DNA from: Guyanagaster necrorhizus
Lineage: Eukaryota > Basidiomycota > Agaricomycetes > Agaricales > Physalacriaceae
DNA length: 64,000 bases
Direction of reading: 5' to 3'
Assembly (NCBI RefSeq): GCF_019112545.1
Contig: NW_025064888.1
Span: forward strand, 517,383 to 581,382
Shown: positions 1 to 11,329 of the stretch, piece by piece
How the letters are laid out: every line of letters begins with the position of its first letter
Position numbering within the stretch: position 1 is the first letter of the stretch
Position numbers and translations under genes: made by a program
The notes under the pieces: model-generated
The model's input: the letters and a program-made list of their open reading frames with translations, nothing else
What the model was told of the DNA's origin: nothing
Databases searched by the model: none

Positions 1-1
1 A

Positions 2-496
2 TCCTCAGCGTTTGGGAAGAGTGGATTATTTGGAGCGGCGGCGGCGGCGAAAGAAAAGGATGCGTCAGGTTCGGATGATGTTAATGGGACAATGAGCGCT
101 CCTTCGGCACCTACGTTTGCTTCATCGTTGTTCTCCAGTCCGTTTGGTAAAGCAGCCCAGGGCAGCGATTCTGGAACGTTGTCTGCGTTTGGGACGAATG
201 GGGCCTTCGGAGCTGCTGCTACAAAGGGAGCAGGTCCTGATTTTTCGTCGGCTCAGGTCAACGTCCCCACGACCTTCACATTTGGCTCATCATCATCGCC
301 AAGTCCGTTTGGCAAACCCGCCCAGAGTGATCCCCCGAAGCCCGTTTTCTCATTCGGGACTGGTTCTGGCACAGGCACGACTCCAACCCCGTCTGCCGGT
401 GGTACATCTTCGTTTGCCTCCAAGCCAGCCGTCTTTGATGGAGGTTCTGGGTCTACGACTCCTTCTGTGTTTGGAGCTGCTGCTGAGAAAAAGTAG
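2..496 (+). CDS. FG-repeat nucleoporin, C-terminal part
   Basis: The reading frame is open from the left window edge to a TAG at 494-496, giving 164 residues; the start lies outside the window. The product is rich in Ser, Thr, Ala, Gly and Pro with scattered phenylalanine-glycine motifs (SAFGK, LFGAAA, SPFGK, SAFG, GAFG, FTFGS, FSFG, SVFGAAAEKK). This is the composition of the natively unfolded FG domains of nuclear pore proteins, which line the pore channel and bind transport receptors. The FG tract runs almost to the stop, so any structured scaffold domain must lie upstream. Which nucleoporin it is cannot be decided from this tail. Confidence 0.75.
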   Translation, partial: SSAFGKSGLFGAAAAAKEKDASGSDDVNGTMSAPSAPTFASSLFSSPFGKAAQGSDSGTLSAFGTNGAFGAAATKGAGPDFSSAQVNVPTTFTFGSSSSPSPFGKPAQSDPPKPVFSFGTGSGTGTTPTPSAGGTSSFASKPAVFDGGSGSTTPSVFGAAAEKK

Positions 497-987
497 AGCT
501 CTTTTCGTGTCTTCGTTGTATCTTTCCTGCATGCATTTAGGCTCTGTACTGGTTGATGATTTGGTAGGTATATACATGTATTATTTAATACCAGGGGATC
601 CCTGTTTTTGATCCCCAAATAATTGAAATTCAAATTGGCCCCTAATCTCGATTTCACGTGGTAGAGTGCTAGAACGTCAAGTCAGAATCGTATGTTTCTC
701 ACTCTGCGTTACCTTGTACTGCAACGCCGATGAGTACGCGCAGTACTCGTCTTTGAAATTATAACGCCAGGATAGGACGCGTCCAAGGCGTACATTCTAT
801 TTCCTTTGTGAGTCCTTGGATCTCGTCCTTGCCGTTGTATTCGAATGACATGGAGATTCAGTTTCTACCAACTAGCACTATCCTATCATTCCTCACTATT
901 CGTATTCTAATTTTCCCGGTAAGCATGTTTGAATGTCGAAGAGTCGCCGTTCGACGCTCTTACAATTTGAACAGTATATTATCAACC
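497..987. other. Intergenic, 491 bp
   Basis: This holds the 3' flank of the nucleoporin and the 5' flank of the coiled-coil gene. A CACGTG hexamer lies near 655. An open frame runs upstream of the chosen ATG at 988 from 808, but its hydrophobic start looks like untranslated leader rather than protein. Confidence 0.5.
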
Positions 988-3510
988 ATGCTAGCCAACG
1001 AAGGATCCTCCAGGCCCCGTCCTCCAGCTCAGATCCGCCGCTCACACTCTATGTTCAACCAGAAAGGTTCTCCACCCCCGTCATACGCCTCTTCGTTTGT
1101 GTTCCCTTCCCAGAAGAAGCCGTCGCGGTCCTCGTCGAGTACATTGCTGGGAACGCCCGTCTCTGCGACTTTCCGGAGGATAGAATGTGAGGCGGGTAAA
1201 GTAGTAGCCGAAGAAGGTAATATGGATTGGCTGAACGAAAAGTCGCGAGAGGAGCTGTCAGATTTGTTGTTGAAAGCGGATGGTCTCATCAAGCAGCGCG
1301 AAACAGGTATGTAGTCAGCCATTCCTGGTGGAAGGTCTCAAGCTAACTTGAACACAGAACTTGATCGCACCACTTCCCTATGCAAGAGCCTCTACGATGA
1401 TAACGTATCTTTGAAGTCTAAACACCAAGACCTCTTTGCCTGTTTCCCAGGCAGCTTGTCACCTGCTGCATCGTCTTCGCCATCACCTATCTCTCTTCAA
1501 TCGCCGCATCTTTACACCAATAGTATTTCTCGTTCAACCTTTACACAACCATCCAAATCCGATCTTTATTCTACTCCCCAAACCGATCTGCCTCGCCGTC
1601 GCGTTCGTAAAGTCTCCGTGCGTCTGGACGATATCAGCTTACTCGCCGACCAGAATGATGAGCTCCTTCAGAAAATCGAGCGTCTTGAGACAGAAGCGGC
1701 TAGTGCGGACTTGTCGGGCAGACGGATGCTCAGGCGGCTGGAGAATGAGATTCTTCAGTTAAGGGAGGATCTTGAGAAAACGCGAGCATGGAGCCAGGAA
1801 TTTGAGGAGAAGGCTGAACGGATGGCACCAATTGAAGCTGCTTGGCGGCGAAAACTGGAACAAGAGGCCAAGGTGGAAATATCTCAACCGAAGCCTGATA
1901 CCTCGGAAGAGGTAGAGGAAGAAATCAGGGACTTTGCCCCAGGTGGAATCCTCTCAGGGCCTTCAACGTCATCCATTCCGGATGTCACTCCTTTGCCGGA
2001 GTCCACGCCTGAAATGATGGCTTTGGCATGCAATCCAGTCATCGATCCATCATTGATCCACTCTGCCACTGTGGACTCCGCAACGCAAGCTCAGCCTGAG
2101 GCACCTCGAGTCCTAATCGAGCCTGAACTCGCTATCGTCTCTCAGCTACTGGCCAAAATTCTCGAGCTGGAGGAAGCAAACCTTCGGATAACGCGCCAAC
2201 AGTCAGAAACGGCTACCAAGCTCATTGCTGTCCAGCGGGAGACAGAGAACATGAGCAAGGTCTACGAGTCGTTGAATGATTCCAAATTGGAGTTTATGGA
2301 AGGTTTTGATACCACTCCTGAGAAGCCACGGACAACGGATGACAGTACTATTCGATTCAAGAGCTTCAGAAAGTCGCTAGAATGGGACGGTAGACGGCCC
2401 TTTACAGATGATTCTTTCCTCAACATGGCAGGTACCCACAAGTCCCGTAAGTCCGTGATGGGCCTCTTCGAGTCGCCAGACATACCTGCAGAAACGTCGT
2501 CTCCGTATAAGTCGAAAGGGCTCACCACGCCCTTCAAGACGTCCTCCCCCCATCATCAGCATTCCTGGTCTACAGAAAGCAACGTGCATTCCCCGACACT
2601 TTCTTCTGTCCATTTTTCTTCTTCCGCTTGCTCCACCCCGCCACAAGGTTCCGAAACATTGTCACCTTCGCCTTTCTTTGAGGAAACCCTCCAGAATGAA
2701 CTAGGCAGTCAATTTGGTGATGATTGGGGTTTGAATACCGGCTTTCATCACCTCCGTTCGAGTAGCATATACGACCTCAGCCAGATTTCTTCTCCCCCTT
2801 CGCCATCACTCATACCGCACAATTTCAGCTCGCTATATTCCGCCGATCTAGGTGTGGATCGTGAGCTCCAAACACCCTTTCCGTCTATGAAGGGTGGCAG
2901 CATCCTACAGTTGACGCTGGAGCCTCCTGATAAGAACGAAGATGAAGGCCCGGCTTTGCGAAGGAAGCGATCGCGATTGATGTCGCAGACCATACGTTCT
3001 CGCACGACTCGCTGGGTTAACGGGCGGTTTACAGATAAAGTGCTGAGCCCTCCCAGTTCTACAGCTGAACTGCTATCGGAGGTCCCGCACATTGAGGAGC
3101 CGGAGCAAGAATTGGAGGTGAAGCAGGAGACAGATACGGAAGAGACGCCTCGTGCAGATCGACGAAAATCTCTTCTGGTGGCATTTGTTCCTCCTATGCG
3201 GATGCCTCGTAGACTCTCGCGCGCCCTTGACACTGTGGTCACGAAGTTTTCCGGTCATGCGCGAGCTACTGAGGAGGAGTCTGAGGGTTCATTGTTACAA
3301 CCCGAAGTGCCACCAGGACTTGAGGATCGAGTGGACGTCTATGCTGACAAAACCAAAGTTGCAGAGACGAAAGGCTTTACCGGTGTTTTGGTAGAGCTGT
3401 GGTTGTGGCTGCAGTTTGCTATCATAATTTTCGTGTTTTTGTGGGCGATGGCGAAGAAGGGACCTAAATCTGTGATCGGAGACGCGGAGAAGCGGGTAGT
3501 AAGGAGGTAG
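988..3510 (+). CDS. Coiled-coil protein with C-terminal membrane anchor
   Basis: Two exons, 988-1306 and 1358-3510, joined over a 51-nt GT-AG intron, give about 823 residues. The ATG at 988 is preferred because it sits in a good context (caaccATG) and removes an atypical hydrophobic leader. The protein is polar and Ser/Pro-rich. Coiled-coil stretches rich in Leu, Glu and Arg fall at about residues 200-265 and 361-413. A single hydrophobic helix at about 786-806 (from WLWLQFAIIIFVFLWAM) is followed by a short basic tail, so it looks tail-anchored in an organelle membrane with the bulk in the cytosol. I do not recognise the family; the layout suits a tether or cytoskeletal adaptor, but that is inference. 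Confidence 0.75.
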
Positions 3511-3678
3511 GGAGGAGAGTTCTTGTTTGACTACCTAGACATTGGTATCATACTGTTGTCACATTCGTTTCTTTCTTTATTTCTACACGTCTATCTAGTT
3601 ACGGAACTGTATGCTATACGTGATGACTTTTATGATTCAACTGGAATTTCTGCTTGCGAGCGTTCCCTCATGAGGCTC

Positions 3679-4917
3679 TTAAAGGGTCGCAGTCTGTACA
3701 ATCACTCTTCTCTGCTCATGTAAGATAGGAAAAGCAGCCAAAAAGTCCTGCTTCATCTGCTCCAAGCTCGGCTGATCTTTATGTTGTTCCCCGGTGACAA
3801 CAATTGAGATTTTGAGTTTTTCAAGCGATGCTAACCGTGGAGCTGCAAGTGCTCGCTCCAAAGAGGACCATACTAGCATATAAGGCGAAGATAAAAGGAT
3901 TTCGAAATTGAGAACATAGAGCGACAGGCGCAATCGACGGATGCGTGCAGGCCCGTCTCCAGATCCCAAGCACTCCGCAAACCACGCAAGTCCTGTGCAT
4001 CGGTCTGCGTCACGCAGAGGTGGGTCAAAGATGACGCAAGGGACCTGCGAGAAGTCTACGATATGTGACCTCTCGTGAGGCTTGTGATCTACAATTTTGC
4101 CAGTTAGAAATGCGAATAAGGGAAGGATAAGGGACCTACAGCTTGCCACATTGCTATGGCACAGATGCAGCTCCTGGAGAGTCCCCCTCGTCGCAGGAAT
4201 GAGCAATTGAAGGTCGCGTGTCCCCCGCCAGTCTATTACCCACGAAAAAGAGAACTTGCGTAACCCGCGAAGCGCAAATAGTGTCCCATCGGAATTGAAG
4301 AACGTGTCCAAGGCACACAAGTTGTACCGCGTGAATGATATGGACAGATTCTGTATTTCCGGTCCAGCATCGGCGGTCTCAGGGACCAGCGATGAAGGCT
4401 TGCTTGCACATACGCGAACCCAGTTAATGGTCAAGGTTTGGAGAGCGGGACAGGACCGCAGGGTATCGCGGAAATGTCGGGCAGATTTGATATTGAGGTT
4501 GTGCAAGGTGAGAGTTGTAACAGGGTGGTTTAAGAGAGGGGGGATCTCATGGGTGTTCACCCGGGATGGATGTGCTGGGAGTATGCTAGGGTCACCAAAT
4601 ATGCAAAGCGCATGCAAGTTGGGCAATGGATGGTTTCCGAGAGCTTGGAATGCGTTGCGTTGATATTCAGGGTCAATGAAAACAGTGACCTCTAATGACT
4701 GAACAAAGTCGGAAATATTTGAAGCAGCCGTGCATAGCTCGAGAAATGAATAAAAGCGACGCTCTCCTGTCAGATTAATGGAACGGAAAAGATGTCCCCG
4801 TACGTGGCATCTGAACGATCGCAACGTGGAATGAAGAGCACAAAGAGATTTGCGATCCTGGCTGAGCTCGTCCACAATAATATCGAGAAGCTCCTGAGGA
4901 AGGCTGGCCAGTGGCAT
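3679..4917 (-). CDS. F-box/LRR-like protein
   Basis: A single exon encodes 412 residues. The N-terminus (MPLASLPQELLDIIVDEL, then an LCALHSTLRSFRCHVRGHLFRSI stretch) has the Leu-Pro-x-Glu-Leu and following helix pattern of an F-box, the Skp1-binding domain of SCF ubiquitin ligases. The remainder has irregular leucine-rich segments (for example LHALCIF, LTLHNLNI, LQTLTINWV, LRKFSFSW, LQELHLCHSN), as in the large agaricomycete F-box families whose LRR-like part is the presumed substrate-binding region. It converges with the coiled-coil gene, 168 bp away. The substrate is unknown. Confidence 0.8.
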   Translation of the reverse strand: MPLASLPQELLDIIVDELSQDRKSLCALHSTLRSFRCHVRGHLFRSINLTGERRFYSFLELCTAASNISDFVQSLEVTVFIDPEYQRNAFQALGNHPLPNLHALCIFGDPSILPAHPSRVNTHEIPPLLNHPVTTLTLHNLNIKSARHFRDTLRSCPALQTLTINWVRVCASKPSSLVPETADAGPEIQNLSISFTRYNLCALDTFFNSDGTLFALRGLRKFSFSWVIDWRGTRDLQLLIPATRGTLQELHLCHSNVASCRSLILPLFAFLTGKIVDHKPHERSHIVDFSQVPCVIFDPPLRDADRCTGLAWFAECLGSGDGPARIRRLRLSLYVLNFEILLSSPYMLVWSSLERALAAPRLASLEKLKISIVVTGEQHKDQPSLEQMKQDFLAAFPILHEQRRVIVQTATL

Positions 4918-5815
4918 AATATTTATGATCCAAATGACGTGACTTTAGAATTTCAACGAACGAAGCTGATATCTCCGGAGTACACACTTTATCAGATATC
5001 GTCGATATTCAATATGTTATCTCGTCGCTAGATTATTTTGCAATGTCTGAAGCGCAATAATAGTCATATACCAATAACCTTATTGGCGCTCGCGTACCCA
5101 ACCGAAGTTGGCTTGCTCGGCCTGCCCTAAAGCTACGGGATCCGAGCCGACTCATCCGACCCCGTCCTCGTCGCAACTTAAACCCTTTACATAACCGCGC
5201 GACCCTCCGCAAAGGTAAGTTAATGCGTTTATCGCTGGTGGTGATACGAAATCCACCTCGTTACCCTTCCTCCCTAAACCAGCCGCTTCCTCTGTCCCAA
5301 CACTCAAGTTCAGAACTCGAAAAAATCAGAAGTTTTCTGTCGGCTGTACCAAGCATATTTCACATCTGTCGTCTGCGATTCTGCGTTATCCACGGTTCTT
5401 ATTGAATCAGGTGCGGTATGGTCTTAGAAAATGCGATATCTCTTGGCTGGCCTGGTCTTTGTTTGGTTGTGTCTCGCTACGCTAAATCTTCCCCGGGTCT
5501 ATGGCTTTCGTACGATGCTGTGGTACTACCGACAATGACTCTTGGATCTAGCAGGCCATTGAGTCTGCGTTAAACTGATACCAACACTCCCCTATACCAC
5601 AATCGGAATTCATCGGAATTTATCTGAAGGCTCTTCGACATTTCTCCGTTGTTTCAGAGCGTCATCATAAGGCCTTCTTTTCTGACACGAGTCCGCAGCG
5701 GAAGTACAGAGGATTGATGTAAGGTCATATAGGTGCCGAGACCTACTTAAGGTTAAGTAGAGGCCGGTATCCGTGTATCCGTTGTCTCAAGACTTTCTCC
5801 CCGTTTTCAACCACA
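4918..5815. other. Intergenic, about 0.9 kb
   Basis: This lies between the starts of the F-box gene (minus) and the small zinc-finger gene (plus), so it should carry both promoters. Short open frames here lack family features and have no matching splice partners. No repeat or RNA gene is evident. Confidence 0.4.
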
Positions 5816-6310
5816 ATGGTGGACTGTATCGTATGCGGCCTCAGCTGCGAAGATGATCAAACGTTGGAGAGGCATTGGGACCGTTGCCATCCTAGTCTTG
5901 CGAACATCAATCGTAGTGTAAAGGGCATCCAAGTTACAGTGAGTCCTTTTCTTTTATTTTACTTTTCACGAGCTTACACGACACCTAATTCAGCCTCCAG
6001 CACCTATCTTTTACTGCGATGAGTGCTATATGAGTTTTCCAACTATGGCGGCGTGCTCAAAGGTTTGATATTTCCCCTGCGCCACAGTTGATATTGTCTG
6101 ACACCTTCGTCGCAGCACGTTAACCGTGACGTGTGTCGAGGTTCAAGACCTTACGGAATGGCAAGAGACGATTCATGTCCGCTGTTAGCGAAATGCTCGA
6201 CAGTCTCCTCGACTATCATCACATTTTTCGATCAGATCAAACCCAAGCGGGTCATGGCAAAAATGAAGAGACGCAGTCGATGGAACTGCCATCGGTATTC
6301 AGTTATCTGA
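5816..6310 (+). CDS. Small protein with two C2H2/C2HC zinc fingers
   Basis: Three exons, 5816-5938, 5994-6062 and 6116-6310, encode 128 residues; the introns are 55 and 53 nt and keep the frame. The first finger is Cys-x2-Cys-x12-His-x5-His (starting CIVCGLSCEDDQ). The second, built across intron 2, is Cys-x2-Cys-x12-His-x5-Cys (starting CDECYMSFPTM). The C-terminal 60 residues are basic (KPKR, KMKRRSR). Paired short fingers with a basic tail suggest a nucleic-acid-binding role. I do not recognise an orthologue. Intron 2 has an ordinary-length but weak donor (GTTTGA), so the third exon is less sure than the first two. Confidence 0.55.
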
Positions 6311-7143
6311 TTAACAGACGCGCTCCCTCTTATGTACATATCACAACCCTGTATATGCATTTGTATCACATTGTACAAACTCGTGTCCTTTATATGTAAT
6401 ACCATTGTCTATGCGAAGAGAAGACTAACTAGTACGTCGTGAATCCCCCTGGCTTTGATGATCCAATCATCTAGCTGTAATGCCGGAGATTATGCTTCTA
6501 AAAAAACCTAACGACGCTTTTCATAATCTCGCCACACAAATCAGACATTGTAGGGACGGATGTCGGACGTTCGGAGCTAACGGAATAAATAAATGTTCAC
6601 CCTCCCATCTCAACAACCTCTGTAACTTCGAATTCAACTTCAAGTTATACTGTTGTCTTCTACTGGTTTAATCCCAAGTTCGGGTCATTCCTCGTATAGA
6701 TGTACCTCGCTCATATCACCTATAACATTCAAGAGCAATATGAGGATTGCATATTCGATGATATCTATTCCACGCAAATCGACATTCGGCGTAAGCTGCA
6801 AGCTAGACCTAACTCGATACTAATATCCAATCTGCTGCTATCCCGCCGTAACATATACAAGAGTATTATCTCTGTGCCATTCAAAATGAAGATACGAATC
6901 CGGCCACTGAAAATCTACCACACGCAAAGCCGACGTGAAGCCGACTAAATGCGCATGCTAATATCGAACTTTTTGTCATCCTGCCAAGCCTTGAGCTGCC
7001 TGATTCAGCAGGGAGAATGTCAAATGGGGCGTCGAGGCGTAAATTTCAATGCACCATAGTGGGCTTTCACAATTCAAACGCACTTTTAGCATTCAGATAA
7101 AAGCGCTGTTGATAAACCCAACTTCCACGTCCTCTACTATATC
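6311..7143. other. Intergenic, about 0.8 kb
   Basis: This lies between the 3' ends of the zinc-finger gene and the downstream F-box gene. It is AT-rich and holds short open frames (for example 6700-6948) with no recognisable features. Nothing else is seen. Confidence 0.4.
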
Positions 7144-8711
7144 TCAGTTGGGATCGAACATAGACACATTGAAGTCCTTCAATAGAGGAACGAGAACAAG
7201 TTTATGGGAATCAACGGCGGCCGTTTCGGTCATCCTCTCGATGATAGTCTGGAGAACAGGATCATTGGGATCAGACTCTGTCCATCGAGAGAAGCGCAAT
7301 TCTAATTTGGCGAGTTGCGAACACAAAGAGAGGATGTGGAGAATATGCTCATCGAGCTGTGTATCTGTGATGGTTAAACTCGTGAGGATGCACCGCGAGC
7401 GTACTATGAGGTCATGAAACGCGGGAAGCACATCTGGACTAGTAGGGACCGCCTCCCAGGCTGAGGAACATGTTTGTATTGTAGCTGAAGTGAGATTAGG
7501 CAGATCAAGGCTGCGCAAGAATGCACCTTCGCAAACAGTCAAGTCGTGGAGGACTCGATGCACGATTGGGGGGAAAGCGACAGGCAGGGCGACGAAGGCG
7601 CCCTGATCCTGATGTCCAATGTTAAATTTCTCTAGTGAGCGAGCGTTGTAGATTATGTCCAGATACATACGATATAGGATACCTACATGATCCACAGACC
7701 TGTCGTCGCGGAATGTGACCAGGTGAGACGTCTCAAGGATAGGAATTAGGTCAGATTCCATCCCGTCAAAAAACAGACGTTTTAAACACGGCGCGATCGC
7801 CAGAGCATCAAATGTTCCAGTAATAGGATCATCAAGAGGTGGCAAGTTGACACGGATATGTAAGGCTACCAGTTCAGAGATTCTTCCATGAAGGGAAGAA
7901 AGAAACTGGAAGAGCCCTTGAGAAATGTAAAAAGTGGCCGAATTCCATTGTTGCGACTGTGATAACAAAATTTTGAAAAGGGACTCGCTAATTTCACGAG
8001 CCTCCGCATTCCAAGTCCGGGAAACATGGAACCGCTATCATGCACGGAAAGCGACAGTTGGTGGCCCCCACGATCCGAGAGCGCAGCTCGTGACAAGGAG
8101 ATAGGATATTTTCTCCTTCGACCCAGATACCCCGAAACCCAAACTGACATAGTAGACCAAATCTCTGCGCAGAGAGTGTGCGATACTTGGCGCCAAGTTC
8201 GGCACACTCTAGAAAGAGCCCACGGACCCTTTTGTATGGCGAAAACATCATAATATGCATCCGTGTTGTATCCAGGCCTGCAGACCGCAGATAATATCTC
8301 CGCGAGAACCTCTAATGGCACACGACGGAGAGACGACAAAACCGCCTTGTATTCATCGTTGATCGCGCAGAGCCGTCTGCACTTATTCTTCAAGAATTTC
8401 AGAATTCTCGGGTCGCTTACGCGAGAAACTTCGGCCTGTACTTCGTCGATGGCAGCGGCTACGCGATATGCTGATGATTTTAAAGGCAGCAACGTTTCTT
8501 CCGTCGGCGGCTCATTTCCGCTAAAAAGGGGGGGAGGATCGTTGCGGATGAACACTACCGTAGTAATATGGTTCGTTGCACTCTGTATGTGTTGGGGGAG
8601 GTTCCATCTACAAAGTTTGCAATCAGAAACCGACTGCTCGAGATCAGAGAGGTATACCTTCATGGTTCCAGGAATTGTACGTGATGGACAGTGGACACTG
8701 CGCAGGCTCAC
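7144..8711 (-). CDS. F-box protein, agaricomycete type
   Basis: The coding sequence is in two frames. The 5' part (8711 to about 8046) carries a Leu-rich helix, then the F-box core RVPLEVLAEILSAVC and the hallmark GPWALSRVCRTWRQV, which is very characteristic of basidiomycete F-box proteins. The 3' part (to 7144) continues with LSQSQQWNSATFYI and LRR-like segments. The frame change is explained by a GT-AG intron with donor at 8045 and acceptor at 8002 (44 nt) or 7984 (62 nt); both keep the frame and give about 500 residues. The start could also be the Met at 8663. The gene is probably intact, but a frameshift cannot be excluded. Confidence 0.7.
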
Positions 8712-9132
8712 AACTTTCGGTCACCTAGATGCGATGTCGATTTCTTGACGGTTAAATCGGCCTGATCAAAGGCGAGTTCAACATGGGAGAAGAATGAATA
8801 AACAGACTCAGGTAGATGTACGCACTTGGAGGTCTTTGTTTGACGATGGTGAAGAACTGAGATGAGTGCCGTGCGAGAAAGTAAACCGGGCCGCTTATTT
8901 AACGCAGTCAACTTGAGAAGCGGAGATTGAGCTGAAAGGTTAATCAGAGCATGTAGTTTACCAGACTCTGAGCGATAGTTTAAATGAATGTCCTGCTGCT
9001 GCCGGTGCAGATGCATGGAAAACCTCAGGCCCCTCACCTACTAAGCGCTCTTTAACTTGATTTCTACATGTTCGCAGTAAGCCCCGATTAAAAATTACAA
9101 GTTTTGTGGAATATAAACAGTCAAAAAACCAC
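8712..9132. other. Intergenic, about 0.4 kb
   Basis: This separates the F-box gene start from the dehydrogenase 3' end. A 109-codon minus-strand frame (8708-9037) has no recognisable domain, and I treat it as chance. Confidence 0.35.
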
Positions 9133-10718
9133 CTAGTCCTCCATATCCTGGATCTGTACTTTAATAGCACCTTGTGTGAGGTCAGCTGCCACATTGAAAG
9201 CATCCATGGCGTCCTCAAGGGCAAATCGATGAGTAACAAGGGGTTTCATATCAATTAGCCCTCCAGAAATGAGACGGATAGCCTTTGGATACTGATTTTC
9301 AAGTCAGTATAACGACAACGTCCGAGTAGAAACCCAAATATATGCTCACCTGATCGACGTAGCGGTTGATAAATTTGAGACTGATTTCATTCAAACTTAG
9401 CTGCATGAAAGGATACTGCAGAAAATGATCAGGAAGGACGGTGGTGATGTCCTCGTTGACGTACTGTTTGCGGACTCTTTCCTACCCCAATGACCATGAG
9501 CGTACCACCAAACTTGATAGTCTGTAGGATATAACTATCAGTAACACCGACAACCGAAGGATGTAGACATACATAAGCGGCAGTAGCAATGCTGGACTCT
9601 ACACCAGTGCATTCCAAGCCTACTCTGAATGCCATACCAGCGGCAGCTTTGATCTTCGCTGCCTGGTCCTCTAAACTTAGGTCGCGTTCGATGAGAACGG
9701 TGCGAACAGTAGGGACCAATTTCTTCGCAAAGTCGAGACGGTTTTGGAAGAGGTCAGTAATGACAATAGGTTCGGCACCAGCAGCACGAGCGGAGAGAAG
9801 AGTGGCTAATCCGATGGGCCCGGCACCACTATTGACAATGAACATGAGCCAATTTGGTGTTTAGAACTGAACGATCAGAATACCAGATAAGCGTTGGATC
9901 TCCTAAGCGAAGACCTGAGCCCTCCACACCTGCTAGTGCGACAGTCAAGGGTTCACAGAGAGCGCCTTCTTCAAAGGACATGTTGTCGGGGATACGATGC
10001 AACCATGCAGCGGGATGTACGTGCCATTTTGTCAATGTGCCTATTTTCCGTTAGAATAAACGACGGGTCCAACAACACGATTACTCGCCGTGATATGGAG
10101 GAGCGGACAGAAAAACGACATTCGGACATCCGTTGTACTTGCCAGTTCGGCATGGCTCGCAGGAAGGTTGGAAGCAGGGAATTTCTGCCTCGATGGTCAC
10201 TCGGTCACCTGAAATAATGTGCTTGAATAACGCAGCTTGAAAACATTAACTTCTGATATAGCTCACCGACTTTGAGCTCGGTAACGCCTTCTCCGAGTTC
10301 AATCACCTCCCCGGCAGATTCATGTCCGGATCCACACTGGATGACACAGACGGTATGATTTACAGACGATCATCGGTGAGATTTGAGCGAACCTCGTCAT
10401 GAAGCACCATATTACCGATCCTTCCGTAGCGCCAATAATGAATATCGCTTCTGCCATCGGGACCGAGACATCAAAGACGGACAGGAGATACGAGAGAAAG
10501 GCTTACCCACAGATGCCAGACGCTCGAATATGTAAGAGAACCTGACCTGGACCAGGCTTGGGACGGGGTTTCTCTACCATATGCAACTCATGGTGGTGAT
10601 TGTAGAATACGGCAATGTTAGCATCCTTGGCTGGCTTGTCGTTCGGTCCAAGGATCTTGAATTCTGGATGATCAAGAACTTGGCGGGGATCGTACAGTTT
10701 GGCGTTCGCAGTGGCCAT
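9133..10718 (-). CDS. Zinc-dependent polyol dehydrogenase (xylitol/L-arabinitol/sorbitol type)
   Basis: Nine exons (10507-10718, 10393-10450, 10267-10336, 10089-10208, 9884-10040, 9573-9828, 9465-9521, 9350-9415, 9133-9291) encode 384 residues, the usual family length. The medium-chain dehydrogenase signature is complete: catalytic-zinc Cys in ICGSDIHYW, GHESAGEV with its His-Glu, the structural-zinc cysteine cluster (PCFQPSCEPCRTGKYNGCP), a Rossmann GAGPIGL, and a C-terminal NRYVDQYPKAIRLI segment typical of fungal xylitol and L-arabinitol dehydrogenases. It would oxidise a pentitol or hexitol to the ketose with NAD+ in the cytosol. Intron 4 (10041-10088) starts GCGAGT, a GC-AG intron. Which polyol is used cannot be told from sequence alone. 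Confidence 0.88.
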
Positions 10719-11329
10719 GGTGGATGTAGGAAGAAAGGTGACTGAACGTTTTGAGATGTCTTAAGTAGTCGGCCATTTACCGGCCAACTCCTGTAACCGG
10801 GCCGTTGAGAGATGTATTCGTCTCCAGATGCAATCCCATTGGCGCGTGCTCATATAACACCGTAAATCAGATAAATAGCAATGAAGACAGTACAAAGTAC
10901 ATAACTACTTGCGTTACTGGAATCTTTTGTCATATTGTTACATAGCGAATGCTGCAACCGAAATTTTCATTCCAGCATGTTTGAAATACTGTACATAAGT
11001 CGAGACCTTTTACACTCTGGTCGATTTCACTCATTTAAAAGTGAGCGCTTTGGACCACCAGACCAGCGACGCCGGACATTGAGGAGTGCAAAACCAAATC
11101 ATGCATTAAGGGAACGCCCACTGAACTTTCTCCAAGCTTCTTCAAGTCATATTACAACTTCCACCTCAGCAAATGGTGCTGATCCGGTTTTTCCGATGAA
11201 TGGTGCAATGGTTTTGGGGTATAACATGTAACTAATAGTACTGATACTAAAGTTCATTATGTACATTGTAATAATATGCAACTTAGTGCACGGACATATG
11301 CATAAATGCTGGACAGGGCGCAAAAAGTC
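10719..11329. other. Intergenic, about 0.6 kb
   Basis: This is the promoter side of the dehydrogenase and the 3' flank of the vacuolar membrane protein gene. Short plus-strand open frames (for example 10935-11231) have no features. Nothing else is seen. Confidence 0.4.

Noticed and set aside
808..987. Upstream extension of the coiled-coil protein
   Set aside because: The frame is open but encodes an atypical hydrophobic leader; the ATG at 988 has better context and the following sequence matches the composition of the rest.
7984..8045. Frame break in the second F-box gene taken as a disabling mutation
   Set aside because: A GT-AG intron of 44 or 62 nt explains it; there is no need to call a pseudogene without transcript data.
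8708..9037. 109-codon minus-strand frame upstream of the F-box gene
   Set aside because: No domain, no splice partner and no family similarity that I recognise.
9416..9464. Apparent +1 frameshift in the polyol dehydrogenase near 9478
   Set aside because: A 49-nt intron with a GTACGT donor and TTTCTGCAG acceptor restores GVGKSPQT-YPFMQLSLNE and a whole number of codons, so the gene is intact.
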